From: CAYXGE01 sp964464435
Lineage (GTDB): Bacteria; Pseudomonadota; Gammaproteobacteria; Burkholderiales; Methylophilaceae
Direction of reading: 5' to 3'
NCBI GenBank assembly: GCA_964464435.1
Contig: CAYXGE010000006.1
Location: 1-37,204, forward strand
DNA length: 37,204 nucleotides
The position numbers were made by a program, and so were the translations under genes. Positions within the stretch are counted from its first letter, which is position 1, and every line of letters begins with the position of its first letter. The notes under the pieces are model-generated. The model did no database searches, was not told the DNA's origin, and saw nothing but the letters and a program-made list of their open reading frames with translations. Of the stretch, positions 1 to 7,159 are shown one piece after another.

Positions 1-2
1 AA

Positions 3-533
3 AATGCAGGCTTGAGGACCATTAACGTGAGTTCAGGTTACACCATTAATGATGGCAATGGTGGCGCTAACTATTTGGTGATGACCAATTCAAGTAGTGG
101 TGAAATTACACCAGCCCCCTTATTTGTTAGCGCTCAAGGTGTGAATAAGTTGTTTGACGGTACAACAGTAGCGCAAGTGACGTTAATCGATAATCGCATC
201 GCCGGTGATAACTTAACTATTACTAACTCCAGTGCTAATTTTGTAGATGCAGAAGTAGGCACAAATAAACAAATTGATGTGCTAGGCATTGAAATATCTG
301 GCGATGAAGCTAGTAACTATGAGCTTCAAAATACAGATACCATCGCTTTTGCAGACATTTTCAAAGAAGACGGTACTCAAGAGGCTAACTTAACTGAAAC
401 AAACGTGATTGATAGTACGCAAAACCTTGCGCTGGCGCTAACGCCAATTCAGGTCAAGATTCTGAATCCTGACGGTTCTGAAAGTGCAATTAATGTTGAT
501 GTGCCTAAAGGTAAGGTGTTGTCATGCAAATAA
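3..533 (+). CDS. YDG-repeat surface adhesin, C-terminal end (5' partial)
   Basis: The reading frame is open to the left edge of the window, so only about the last 176 codons are present and the true start lies outside. The first ~40 residues (motif DGNGGANY followed by GEITPAPL) are the end of one YDG-type repeat. A second repeat follows: VNKLFDGTT, then GDNLTI, then a VGTNKQIDVLGIEISGDEASNYEL stretch, and it ends in ADIF. Such repeats occur in tandem in large filamentous-haemagglutinin-like adhesins exported by two-partner secretion. The last ~30 residues (hydrophilic, ending KVLSCK) fall outside the repeat pattern. The stop codon overlaps the start of the FecR-domain gene by 10 nt, implying co-translation. 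Family assignment is confident from the repeat signature; the secretion route is inferred because neither the N-terminal TPS domain nor a transporter is visible. Confidence 0.75.
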   Translation, partial: NAGLRTINVSSGYTINDGNGGANYLVMTNSSSGEITPAPLFVSAQGVNKLFDGTTVAQVTLIDNRIAGDNLTITNSSANFVDAEVGTNKQIDVLGIEISGDEASNYELQNTDTIAFADIFKEDGTQEANLTETNVIDSTQNLALALTPIQVKILNPDGSESAINVDVPKGKVLSCK

Positions 534-1228
534 TGAAATTACCTCAAATGAAAATTTTATCACTCTTAGCTTTGACTTTCTTTAGCCTAAACGTATGGGC
601 AGATGCACGTTTAACGCACTTTTCTGGGCAAGTACAAATTAAGCAAGGCAACGGTGAAATTGTGGTTGCATCACCAGAGTCTATTGCCAAAACTGGCGAC
701 ACTATTCTAACAGGTAGCAACGGTTATGTGCGCGTTGAGACCTCTGATGGCGGTGAGATAGTGTTAAGACCAAACTCTGAATTTGTGATTGAAAAGTATA
801 ACTACGATGCGAATAAGCCAGAAGACGATAGTTTTGTTTATAAAATGCTTAAAGGTGGTATGCGTACAGTCACAGGCTTGATTGGTAAACGTGGTAATAA
901 AAATGCCTATCGCGGTAATACTAGAACTGCGACAATTGGTATTAGAGGTACGCAGTTTGATGTGCGTGTGTGTGCCGACGACTGTGGTGCGTTGGCAAAT
1001 GGTACTTATTTCTTTTTAAGAAGCGGTTCTATTGCTACTGGTAACAGCGCAGGTGATATCACTATGAGTGCAGGGCAAATTGTGTTTGTGGGCTTAAATC
1101 AAGCCCCAGTGATTTTACCGCGTGACCCAGGCATTGGCTTCACACCACCAGCCAATATTCCTGTTACGGCTAAAGATACCACACCCGCTGGTGCTGAGGG
1201 TGATGGTCAAAACTGTAGTATTGAATAA
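524..1228 (+). CDS. FecR-domain secreted protein
   Basis: A 234-residue protein with an N-terminal signal peptide (short basic start, hydrophobic LSLLALTFFSLNVWA, likely cleavage after WADA). A FecR domain follows: GQVQIKQGNGEIVVASP, a GDTILTGSNGYVRVETSDG stretch, VLRPNSEFVIEKY, and the typical KGGMRTVTGLIGKR and ATIGIRGTQFDV blocks near residues 110-150. A proline-rich tail ends in a Cys-containing segment. Unlike classical FecR anti-sigma factors it has no N-terminal cytoplasmic domain, so it is more likely a periplasmic or surface protein of the FecR fold. The ATG at 524 has AAGG 7 nt upstream; a second ATG at 533 lies in a TAATG overlap with the adhesin stop. The tight overlap suggests the two products act together. 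The actual role is unknown. Confidence 0.8.
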   Translation: MQIMKLPQMKILSLLALTFFSLNVWADARLTHFSGQVQIKQGNGEIVVASPESIAKTGDTILTGSNGYVRVETSDGGEIVLRPNSEFVIEKYNYDANKPEDDSFVYKMLKGGMRTVTGLIGKRGNKNAYRGNTRTATIGIRGTQFDVRVCADDCGALANGTYFFLRSGSIATGNSAGDITMSAGQIVFVGLNQAPVILPRDPGIGFTPPANIPVTAKDTTPAGAEGDGQNCSIE

Positions 1229-1234
1229 GCTTAT

Positions 1235-1648
1235 TTAATTTTGTGGCTGATTACGCATAAAATCAGCCACGCCATAAAGCGCTTCTGATAATTTAATCAT
1301 TACCGTTTCATCTAGTTTTAAATCATGCATGGCTTTTATCATGCAGTACATCCATTGATCACGCTCTGATTCACCAATTGCAAATGGCAAGTGTCTTGCG
1401 CGTAAGCGTGGATGGCCGTAGCGTTCAATATAAAGTTGTGGGCCGCCTGTCCATCCAGTTAAAAACATAAACAGTTTCTCACGCGCGCTAGTCAGGTCTG
1501 CTGCATGCATAGCCCGAATGCCTGCCGCTTTAGGGTCTGAGTCCATGACATCATAAAACCGCTCTACCAAGGCACGAATCTGCGCCTCTCCACCTAATAC
1601 TTGAAAAAACGTCAGTGCATTACCTTGTGGTTCTTGTATTGTTGTCAT
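1235..1648 (-). CDS. Group II truncated haemoglobin
   Basis: A 137-residue 2-over-2 haem globin, cytoplasmic, of the trHbO group. Family members bind O2 and are linked to oxygen or peroxide handling and NO tolerance. Expected residues are visible: Tyr32 at the B10 position (RFYDVM), proximal His86 in the diagnostic LRARHLPF block, and Trp99 in the G helix (ERDQWMYCM). Length fits the family. I choose the ATG at 1648 over a TTG two codons upstream. It starts 2 nt after the purT stop codon, so it is translated behind purT in one operon. Its coding 3' end contains a strong hairpin. The family call is firm; the ligand and physiological role are not visible. Confidence 0.9.
   Translation of the reverse strand: MTTIQEPQGNALTFFQVLGGEAQIRALVERFYDVMDSDPKAAGIRAMHAADLTSAREKLFMFLTGWTGGPQLYIERYGHPRLRARHLPFAIGESERDQWMYCMIKAMHDLKLDETVMIKLSEALYGVADFMRNQPQN
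1243..1270. other. Hairpin at a convergent gene end
   Basis: A perfect 10-bp inverted repeat (GTGGCTGATT / AATCAGCCAC) with an 8-nt spacer overlaps the last codons of the haemoglobin gene, just past the plus-strand FecR gene stop. Neither strand shows a proper T-run after it, so it may be a structured 3' end rather than a textbook terminator. Confidence 0.45.
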
Positions 1649-1650
1649 AA

Positions 1651-2847
1651 TCAAGAGGCAATTGGTTTAACCAAGCTTGCAGCTTGTTTTGCTAGGTTTC
1701 TAGCGCTGTCTGTATCTTTTGCAACAGCTAGTGCAACGCCCATGCGCCTGCGAACAAACGATTCTGGTTTACCAAATAAACGAATATCTACTCCTTGAAT
1801 AGCCATCGCATGCTCAACACCTTCATACTGTAAGGCTCTTGCATCTGCCCCACCGTAAATCACAGCACTTGCGCCAACATCTCTTAAACTAACATCCACA
1901 GGCAAACCTAATATGGCTCTAGCGTGAATATCAAATTCACTAAAACGTTGGCTTGCCATTGTTACCATGCCAGTGTCATGCGGACGTGGGCTGACTTCTG
2001 AGAACCAAACCTTATCACCCTTAATAAATAACTCAACGCCAAATAAACCAAGACCACCAAGGCTATCTGTCACAGCTTTGGCAATGCGTTGTGATTCTGC
2101 AAGTGCGGCGGGGGTCATGGCCTGCGGTTGCCAACTCTCTACATAATCACCCTTCTCTTGCACATGGCCTATTGGTTCACAAAAGCTGGTAATGATATTG
2201 CCTTTTGCATCAAGAGAACGCACAGTTAATAAAGTAATTTCAAAATCAAAATCAATCTGGCCTTCTGCAATGACCTTACCCTGATTTACGCGCCCTGCAC
2301 TGGCTGCATAATGCCACGCTGCTTCTACTTGCGATACTTCTGTCACCCGTGATTGCCCCTTACCAGAAGATGACATGGTTGGCTTAATAAAACATGGGTA
2401 GCCTATCTTAGCAATAGCTGTTTGAAGGGCTTCTAAACTATCAGCAAAAGCATAAGGTGAAGTTGGTAAGTTAAGGGTTTCTGCCGCTAATCTACGAATC
2501 CCCTCACGGTTCATAGTGAGTTGCACCGCTTTAACTGTTGGAATCACTGTGGCTAACCCTTTGGACTCAATATTAGCCAACATATCCGTATTAATAGCCT
2601 CAATTTCAGGCACAATTAACTGTGGCTTTTCATATTTCACAATATTCATAAGGGCTTCGCCATCGGTCATGTCTATGATGTAGGCACGATGCGCTACTTG
2701 GTGCGCGGGCGCATTAGCGTATCGGTCTACCGCAATGACTTCAACCCCCAAACGTTGAAGCGCTATTACCACCTCTTTGCCTAATTCTCCACTTCCCAAC
2801 AGCATGACTTTGGTGGCATTTGGGCTCAAGGGGGTACCGATTTTCAT
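1651..2847 (-). CDS. purT: Formate-dependent phosphoribosylglycinamide formyltransferase (GAR transformylase 2)
   Basis: PurT is an ATP-grasp enzyme that makes formyl-GAR from GAR, formate and ATP in purine synthesis, a folate-independent route. That suits a methylotroph with abundant formate. The 398-residue protein follows the E. coli enzyme along its length: VMLLGSGELGKEV near the N-terminus, AVDRYANAPAHQVAHR, VPEIEAI, LTMNREGIRRLAAE, the ATP-grasp loop MSSSGKGQS, FDFEITLLTVR, GLGLFGVELF, and SEVSPRPHDTGMVT. I choose the ATG at 2847, which has GGAG 8 nt upstream and aligns with the family N-terminus, rather than the TTG at 2871. The haemoglobin gene follows after 2 nt. The terminator of the preceding response-regulator gene lies about 65 bp upstream, so purT probably has its own promoter in 2848-2911. 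Confidence 0.97.
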   Translation of the reverse strand: MKIGTPLSPNATKVMLLGSGELGKEVVIALQRLGVEVIAVDRYANAPAHQVAHRAYIIDMTDGEALMNIVKYEKPQLIVPEIEAINTDMLANIESKGLATVIPTVKAVQLTMNREGIRRLAAETLNLPTSPYAFADSLEALQTAIAKIGYPCFIKPTMSSSGKGQSRVTEVSQVEAAWHYAASAGRVNQGKVIAEGQIDFDFEITLLTVRSLDAKGNIITSFCEPIGHVQEKGDYVESWQPQAMTPAALAESQRIAKAVTDSLGGLGLFGVELFIKGDKVWFSEVSPRPHDTGMVTMASQRFSEFDIHARAILGLPVDVSLRDVGASAVIYGGADARALQYEGVEHAMAIQGVDIRLFGKPESFVRRRMGVALAVAKDTDSARNLAKQAASLVKPIAS

Positions 2848-2911
2848 GCGAAAAACTCCAATATTATTCAAGCGATGACAAAGTGAAATGATAGCACGAA
2901 GACAGACGTCA

Positions 2912-2937
2912 AGAAAAAAGGTCGCAATTGCGACCTT
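2912..2937 (-). terminator. Rho-independent terminator of the receptor/activator operon
   Basis: Read on the minus strand, an 8-bp perfect stem (AAGGTCGC / GCGACCTT) with an AATT loop runs straight into six T residues. It sits 40 bp after the response-regulator stop and before purT, ending the receptor-activator transcript. Confidence 0.88.
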
Positions 2938-2977
2938 GAAATTTAACTACCCTTAGTTATTCACTGCTTAAAAATTT

Positions 2978-4453
2978 TTAACTACTAATGTTATGCTTTT
3001 CCATACGATAGCGCATGGCCATTCGAGTGATTCCAAGCTTTCTTGCTGCTTCAGAAACATTTCTATTAGATTGCTGTAGTGCATTTTCTATAAGCATTTT
3101 TTCTGCACTATCTAGCGTCATATTCATGCTAGGGACAAAATCTTGCGTTGCCTTAATACTTACTTGAGCTGGTTGTACAAACTGCGTCTGCCCGTGCATA
3201 TGCACACTAGGGTTAAGCGCTAAATCTTCAGCGCTTACGCGCGTATCATGGCATAACAAGACTGCACGGCTAATTTGATGTTTTAATTCACGCACATTGC
3301 CTGGCCATTTATACGTTCTAATTGCATGAATAGCATCTTGCGAGAAAAAACGCTTTTCAAGACTATAACGACGCTCTGTCTGCACGGAGAAATGTTGTGC
3401 TAACTGCAAAGCATCATCTCCACGGTCACGCAATGGAGGCATAATAATCATCAGTACATTTAAGCGATAGTAAAGATCTGAGCGAAAGCGCCCTTCATTC
3501 ACCATTTCTTGCAAATCTCTATTTGTAGCCGCCACAAATCTTGCCATCACTGGGCGTTCTTTTGTTGAGCCGACCCTACGCACCATGCGACGCTCAAGCA
3601 CATTCAACAATTTAGCTTGCAGTGTCAGTGGCAATTCACCAATTTCATCTAAAAATAAGGTGCCATCTTCAGCAGCTTCAATTAAACCAGCACGAGAAGC
3701 TTGGGCACTGGTAAAAGCACCTTTTTCATGACCAAACAACTCACTTTCAATCAACTCACCAGGTAAAGAGGCACAGTCAACATGCACAAACGGCTTATCA
3801 TAATTAGCACTTGATTGATGCAACATTCGGGCAGCTACATCTTTACCGGTGCCCGTTTCCCCATGAATAAGCACAGTTGGTGGGATTGCGCTTTCATTTC
3901 CTACCAGCTTTGCAATACGATCAATTTGAGTACGTATAGCGCGCATTGATTGACTGTCACCAATCAGTTCAACGCCACCTGTGACTTGTACGTTGCGTTG
4001 TCTTGAATAATCAAGCTGCGAATGTAAACGACTAGACGTTTCAGCTTTTTCAACTATTAAAAGCAATTCATCCAAATCTACAGGCTTTTTGAGATATTCG
4101 GTAGCGCCTTGCTTAATAGCAGCTACCGCATCGCTTAACTCACCATAAGCTGTCATCACAATCACTGCAATGTCTTTAGCTGTAAGTTCTGGCAACAAAT
4201 CTAGGCCATTGCCATCTGGCAAACGCATATCGAGTAAAGCAATATCAGGGGAAAACTGCTTGGCAAGTACTCTGGCATCTGCTAAGTTTTCTGCATGCTC
4301 ACAATCATATCCAGCAGCATTCAGGCGCTTGACAACTGCCCTTGCAAACAACACCTCATCTTCAACCACCAACACACGTAATTTTTGTTTGTGTCCATTG
4401 TAAAAGTGTTGATTTGATTTAACTTGTTGCTTTGTTTGCTCGTGCAGTTGCAT
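2978..4453 (-). CDS. NtrC-family sigma54-dependent response regulator
   Basis: A 491-residue enhancer-binding protein with the full three-domain plan. A receiver domain (~25-140) has acidic pocket Glu31/Asp32, phospho-acceptor Asp75 (IALLDMRLPDG), Thr101 and the KKP lysine. An AAA+ sigma54-interaction domain (~160-400) has Walker A GETGTGKD (198-205) and Walker B TLFLDE (265-270). A C-terminal Fis-type helix-turn-helix lies at ~465-488 (NVSEAARKLGITRMAMRYRM). The sigma54-contacting loop reads GAFTSA (245-250) instead of GAFTGA. GAGG lies 4 nt before the ATG. The gene begins 16 nt after the TonB receptor stop, so the two form an operon ending at the terminator at 2912-2937. No histidine kinase is present in the window. 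The predicted target is the operon's own sigma54-type promoter and upstream palindromes (6983-7143); this is inference. Confidence 0.93.
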   Translation of the reverse strand: MQLHEQTKQQVKSNQHFYNGHKQKLRVLVVEDEVLFARAVVKRLNAAGYDCEHAENLADARVLAKQFSPDIALLDMRLPDGNGLDLLPELTAKDIAVIVMTAYGELSDAVAAIKQGATEYLKKPVDLDELLLIVEKAETSSRLHSQLDYSRQRNVQVTGGVELIGDSQSMRAIRTQIDRIAKLVGNESAIPPTVLIHGETGTGKDVAARMLHQSSANYDKPFVHVDCASLPGELIESELFGHEKGAFTSAQASRAGLIEAAEDGTLFLDEIGELPLTLQAKLLNVLERRMVRRVGSTKERPVMARFVAATNRDLQEMVNEGRFRSDLYYRLNVLMIIMPPLRDRGDDALQLAQHFSVQTERRYSLEKRFFSQDAIHAIRTYKWPGNVRELKHQISRAVLLCHDTRVSAEDLALNPSVHMHGQTQFVQPAQVSIKATQDFVPSMNMTLDSAEKMLIENALQQSNRNVSEAARKLGITRMAMRYRMEKHNISS

Positions 4454-4469
4454 GGTTCCTCAATAATTT

Positions 4470-6926
4470 TTAATCGATATCTAGGCTACTTACAGATTTT
4501 TTAGCACCACCAAATTCGTAGCGCGCGCCAAACCAACCAGCACGTGGTGCTCCAGGTGCAAAAAATGCATTGGTATCTGACTCATTACCTACAAACTGAC
4601 CTGTTGTTGCATCAAATCTGTGTTCGCCTAATAATCCTGCTGAACTATATTCACGGTCAAACACGTTATTCATTTTTGCAAATAACTGCCAGCCATTATT
4701 AAAGTTGTAACGTGTATCAATATTCATGATGGCATAACCACTGACTTTTGCTCCTTCACCATCATGTTCGTTATTTTCATTGCCACGTGCGTACTGATCT
4801 GAAAATGCAAAGATGTTGGTTCCTACGCTCCATGATGGCGTGACATCGTAGGCAGCGCGCAACTTGAGTTGGTGTTTAGGAATACCAGGAATGTAATCAC
4901 CAGGCTTGACTTGAATTTGGTCATTCACTGCTGATGAGTTAACTTCATTGGCAATGGATAGGTTAGATTCATAGGTGGCTTTGACAAAACTATAGCCTAA
5001 TGTCCAACTAAACTTGTCTAAGCGGCCATTAAAAGCAGCATCAAGGCCTTGACGACGAGTTTTACCCACATTATCAAAGAAACCTAAGCCTGTAGCACTT
5101 GAAGAAATAAATTGAATATCATCGTGATTTTCAGCGCGATATGCACTTACAGACCAACCGATATCATTAGCAAACTTGCCTCTCAAGCCGCCCTCAAAGG
5201 TTTTTGCCACCACTTGATCTAGTGGCGGGTCACCTGCAAAAGCGTTGGGTAAACGACACCCAATTTCAGGATTTGCACAACCCAATTCAATTGCTGTAGG
5301 TGCACGGCTACCTTCATTGTAAGATGCATATGCAGTTAAATCTTTGCTAGGTGTAAAATTTAAACCGATAGCAGGATTAACTCGACTAAAGCTGTGTTTA
5401 CCAGACAAACTAATATCTTCAAAAACACCAGGTCTTACTTCTTCGATAGTACCAAGCGGATTAATTTTATCAGTATTATCGACTTTGGTATGGTTGTATC
5501 TAGCAGACATTGTGAGATGCCACATTGGGTTTAACGATAAAGTATCAGTTGCAAAAATACTCCATGTTTTACTTACCCCATTTAATCGCACATTGCCTTC
5601 ATCACCAAACACACCAATACCATTAATTCCGCGTGTTGCATTGACTAAACCGAACTCTGTACTTTGCTTAAAGTTAGTTCTTCCGTAGTCATAACCCAAG
5701 CCGGTAATAAATTGGTTTTTCATCCCTGCTAAATCTTGAGCAAAGGTCAATTGCGCATTGAAGCCATAACCTACTCGGCGTGAACTGGTTCTATTAACAG
5801 CACCTGAGCAACGTGTTTCAGCATCATCTTCATCTGCCCCAGCAATACATTGTGCTAAAGCGGCGTCTAACTCTGCTTGAGTAATGTCGCCATCATCATC
5901 TACATCAACATCAGGAATGCCATCACCATCGCCATCACCATCAAACTCATCATTACCATCACCATTTAATGTGCTGGTTCTGGCTAAACGATAATAGGTA
6001 TTGCCACTAAACTGCACATCATCATTAAAAAAGTGACTCCAGTTTAAATTGATAAATGACAGCTTGTTATCCGTAATATCTGGTCGCGTTAAAATAGAGT
6101 TGTAACCTTGATTGTCTAAAAAATCTTGGGGTAACAAGCCATTACCAACTAGCTTATTATCAGCCCCAGTAAAACTTAAATTAATAGAGGTTCTTTCATT
6201 TTGCCAACCCACTTTTGCAAATAATTGCCCTACATCAGTTGGTGAGAAATCGCGCCAGCCATCTTCTGAAAATACATTTGCCGATACAAAGTAATCAACT
6301 GAACCATCCGGTGTTACCCCACCAAACTCAGCAGAGCCAGCCTTGCGGCCCCAAGAACCCATATAGGCTTCAACCGCGCCACCTGGATTTGTACGGCCAC
6401 TTTTTGTTTGCACTGACAATGCGCCACCCAGTGTATTTAAACCAAAGAGTGGGTTTGATCCAGGAATTAAATTGATATTATGAATAGCGTTTATAGGTAT
6501 TAAATCCCAATTAACTACATCACCAAATGGCTCATTTACACGTACACCATCTACAAACACTGACAACCCTTGTGGCGTACCAAGAAGCGGAGATGCTGTA
6601 TATCCCCGGAAATTGACATCCGGTTGATAAGGGTTATTCTGAACCTCGTTAACGTTTACACCTGTTAAGTTTTGGTTAATAAAATCAGCAATACTTAAAC
6701 TTTTTTGTTCTACCAAGTCTTTATCTTTTACGGTTTGAATTGCAGCAGGTATTTGCTCTAGCGGCAAACCAACACCTGCTAGCGGTGTGGTACTAATGAC
6801 CTCTACTTTTTCAGTTTTAATGTTGGCATCTTCGGCCATCACCAACTGAGAAGTTGCCAGCAAGCTAGCCACAGTTAGGTAAACCAATTTTATTTTTGGT
6901 AAATTTTTATTCATGTTTGTGCTCAT
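4470..6926 (-). CDS. TonB-dependent outer-membrane receptor with an EF-hand insert
   Basis: An 818-residue TonB-dependent transporter: signal peptide (LVYLTVASLLATSQLVMA), plug domain (IADFINQNLTGVNVNEV, NFRGYTASPLLGTPQGLSV, VDGVRVNEPFGDVVNWDLIP, NTLGGALSVQTKSG), then a 22-strand-type barrel ending with the usual SSAGLLGEHRF and APRAGWFGARYEF strands. Around residues 325-370 sits a very acidic, DG-rich insert holding a canonical EF-hand loop (DVDDDGDITQAE, 341-352), followed by two Cys about 20 residues apart. It should lie in an extracellular loop. The open frame extends 57 codons further up, but the ATG at 6926 has a purine-rich GTAGAGATAAAT leader and fits a signal peptide directly. The substrate is unknown; a metal chelate is plausible. 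It is the first gene of an operon with the sigma54 activator and lies 47 nt downstream of a predicted sigma54 start site. Confidence 0.93.
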   Translation of the reverse strand: MSTNMNKNLPKIKLVYLTVASLLATSQLVMAEDANIKTEKVEVISTTPLAGVGLPLEQIPAAIQTVKDKDLVEQKSLSIADFINQNLTGVNVNEVQNNPYQPDVNFRGYTASPLLGTPQGLSVFVDGVRVNEPFGDVVNWDLIPINAIHNINLIPGSNPLFGLNTLGGALSVQTKSGRTNPGGAVEAYMGSWGRKAGSAEFGGVTPDGSVDYFVSANVFSEDGWRDFSPTDVGQLFAKVGWQNERTSINLSFTGADNKLVGNGLLPQDFLDNQGYNSILTRPDITDNKLSFINLNWSHFFNDDVQFSGNTYYRLARTSTLNGDGNDEFDGDGDGDGIPDVDVDDDGDITQAELDAALAQCIAGADEDDAETRCSGAVNRTSSRRVGYGFNAQLTFAQDLAGMKNQFITGLGYDYGRTNFKQSTEFGLVNATRGINGIGVFGDEGNVRLNGVSKTWSIFATDTLSLNPMWHLTMSARYNHTKVDNTDKINPLGTIEEVRPGVFEDISLSGKHSFSRVNPAIGLNFTPSKDLTAYASYNEGSRAPTAIELGCANPEIGCRLPNAFAGDPPLDQVVAKTFEGGLRGKFANDIGWSVSAYRAENHDDIQFISSSATGLGFFDNVGKTRRQGLDAAFNGRLDKFSWTLGYSFVKATYESNLSIANEVNSSAVNDQIQVKPGDYIPGIPKHQLKLRAAYDVTPSWSVGTNIFAFSDQYARGNENNEHDGEGAKVSGYAIMNIDTRYNFNNGWQLFAKMNNVFDREYSSAGLLGEHRFDATTGQFVGNESDTNAFFAPGAPRAGWFGARYEFGGAKKSVSSLDID
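5871..5906 (-). other. EF-hand calcium-binding loop within the receptor
   Basis: The 12 codons spell D-V-D-D-D-G-D-I-T-Q-A-E, matching the EF-hand ligand pattern at positions 1, 3, 5, 6 (Gly), 8 (Ile) and 12 (Glu). A DG-repeat tract precedes it in the protein. Helix propensity follows it (LDAALAQ). Confidence 0.8.
5919..5942 (-). repeat. Hexamer microsatellite encoding an Asp-Gly tract
   Basis: Four tandem hexamers (GCCATC / ACCATC alternating on the plus strand) encode DGDGDGDG beside the EF-hand loop of the receptor. Changes in copy number would keep frame and alter loop length by two residues per unit. Confidence 0.8.
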
Positions 6927-6982
6927 ATTTATCTCTACCCCAGCGTTGATAACGTTTAAAGAATTAAATGTGGCAATTTCAA

Positions 6983-6999
6983 CGCAATATTCGCACCAA
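6983..6999 (-). promoter_or_regulatory. Predicted sigma54 (RpoN) promoter of the receptor operon
   Basis: On the minus strand the sequence TTGGTGCGAATATTGCG has GG and GC dinucleotides separated by exactly 10 nt. It matches the consensus TTGGCACG-N4-TTGC at all but two -24-box positions (TG replaces CA). The -12 GC at 6984-6985 predicts a start near 6972, leaving a leader of about 47 nt to the receptor ATG. The presence of a sigma54 activator in the same operon supports it. Found by eye; no scoring was run. Confidence 0.62.
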
Positions 7000-7076
7000 T
7001 TAAGCGGTTTAAGAAAACTGCCATAAAAAACAAGCCTCTTTAAATAGAAACCGAGCTGAGAAGACCTTGCACGTAA

Positions 7077-7143
7077 AATATGGTTGTATATAACCATATT
7101 TATTGGCTGTATACAACCATATTATTGGTTAAATACAGCCAAT
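7077..7143. promoter_or_regulatory. Triple palindromic box, candidate activator-binding enhancer
   Basis: Three related 14-mers stand at 7082-7095 (GGTTGTATATAACC), 7105-7118 (GGCTGTATACAACC) and 7127-7140 (GGTTAAATACAGCC), spaced 23 and 22 bp. The first lies within a 24-bp near-palindrome with 9-bp arms AATATGGTT/AACCATATT (7077-7100). The outer two halves form an 11-bp inverted repeat ATTGGCTGTAT/ATACAGCCAAT (7102-7112, 7133-7143). The boxes lie roughly 105-170 bp upstream of the predicted sigma54 start, the usual place for NtrC-type enhancers. There is no T-run, so a terminator for ybbP is unlikely. Confidence 0.65.
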
Positions 7144-7159
7144 CATAATCAGATAATTA

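Noticed and set aside
6927..7097. 57-codon N-terminal extension of the TonB receptor
   Set aside because: It would place a signal peptide internally and cover the predicted promoter; the ATG at 6926 has a purine-rich leader and a normal signal peptide.
7102..7143. Long inverted repeat as the terminator of ybbP
   Set aside because: It lies just after the ybbP stop on the minus strand but has no T-run; its repeats match the neighbouring box at 7077-7100, pointing to an operator.
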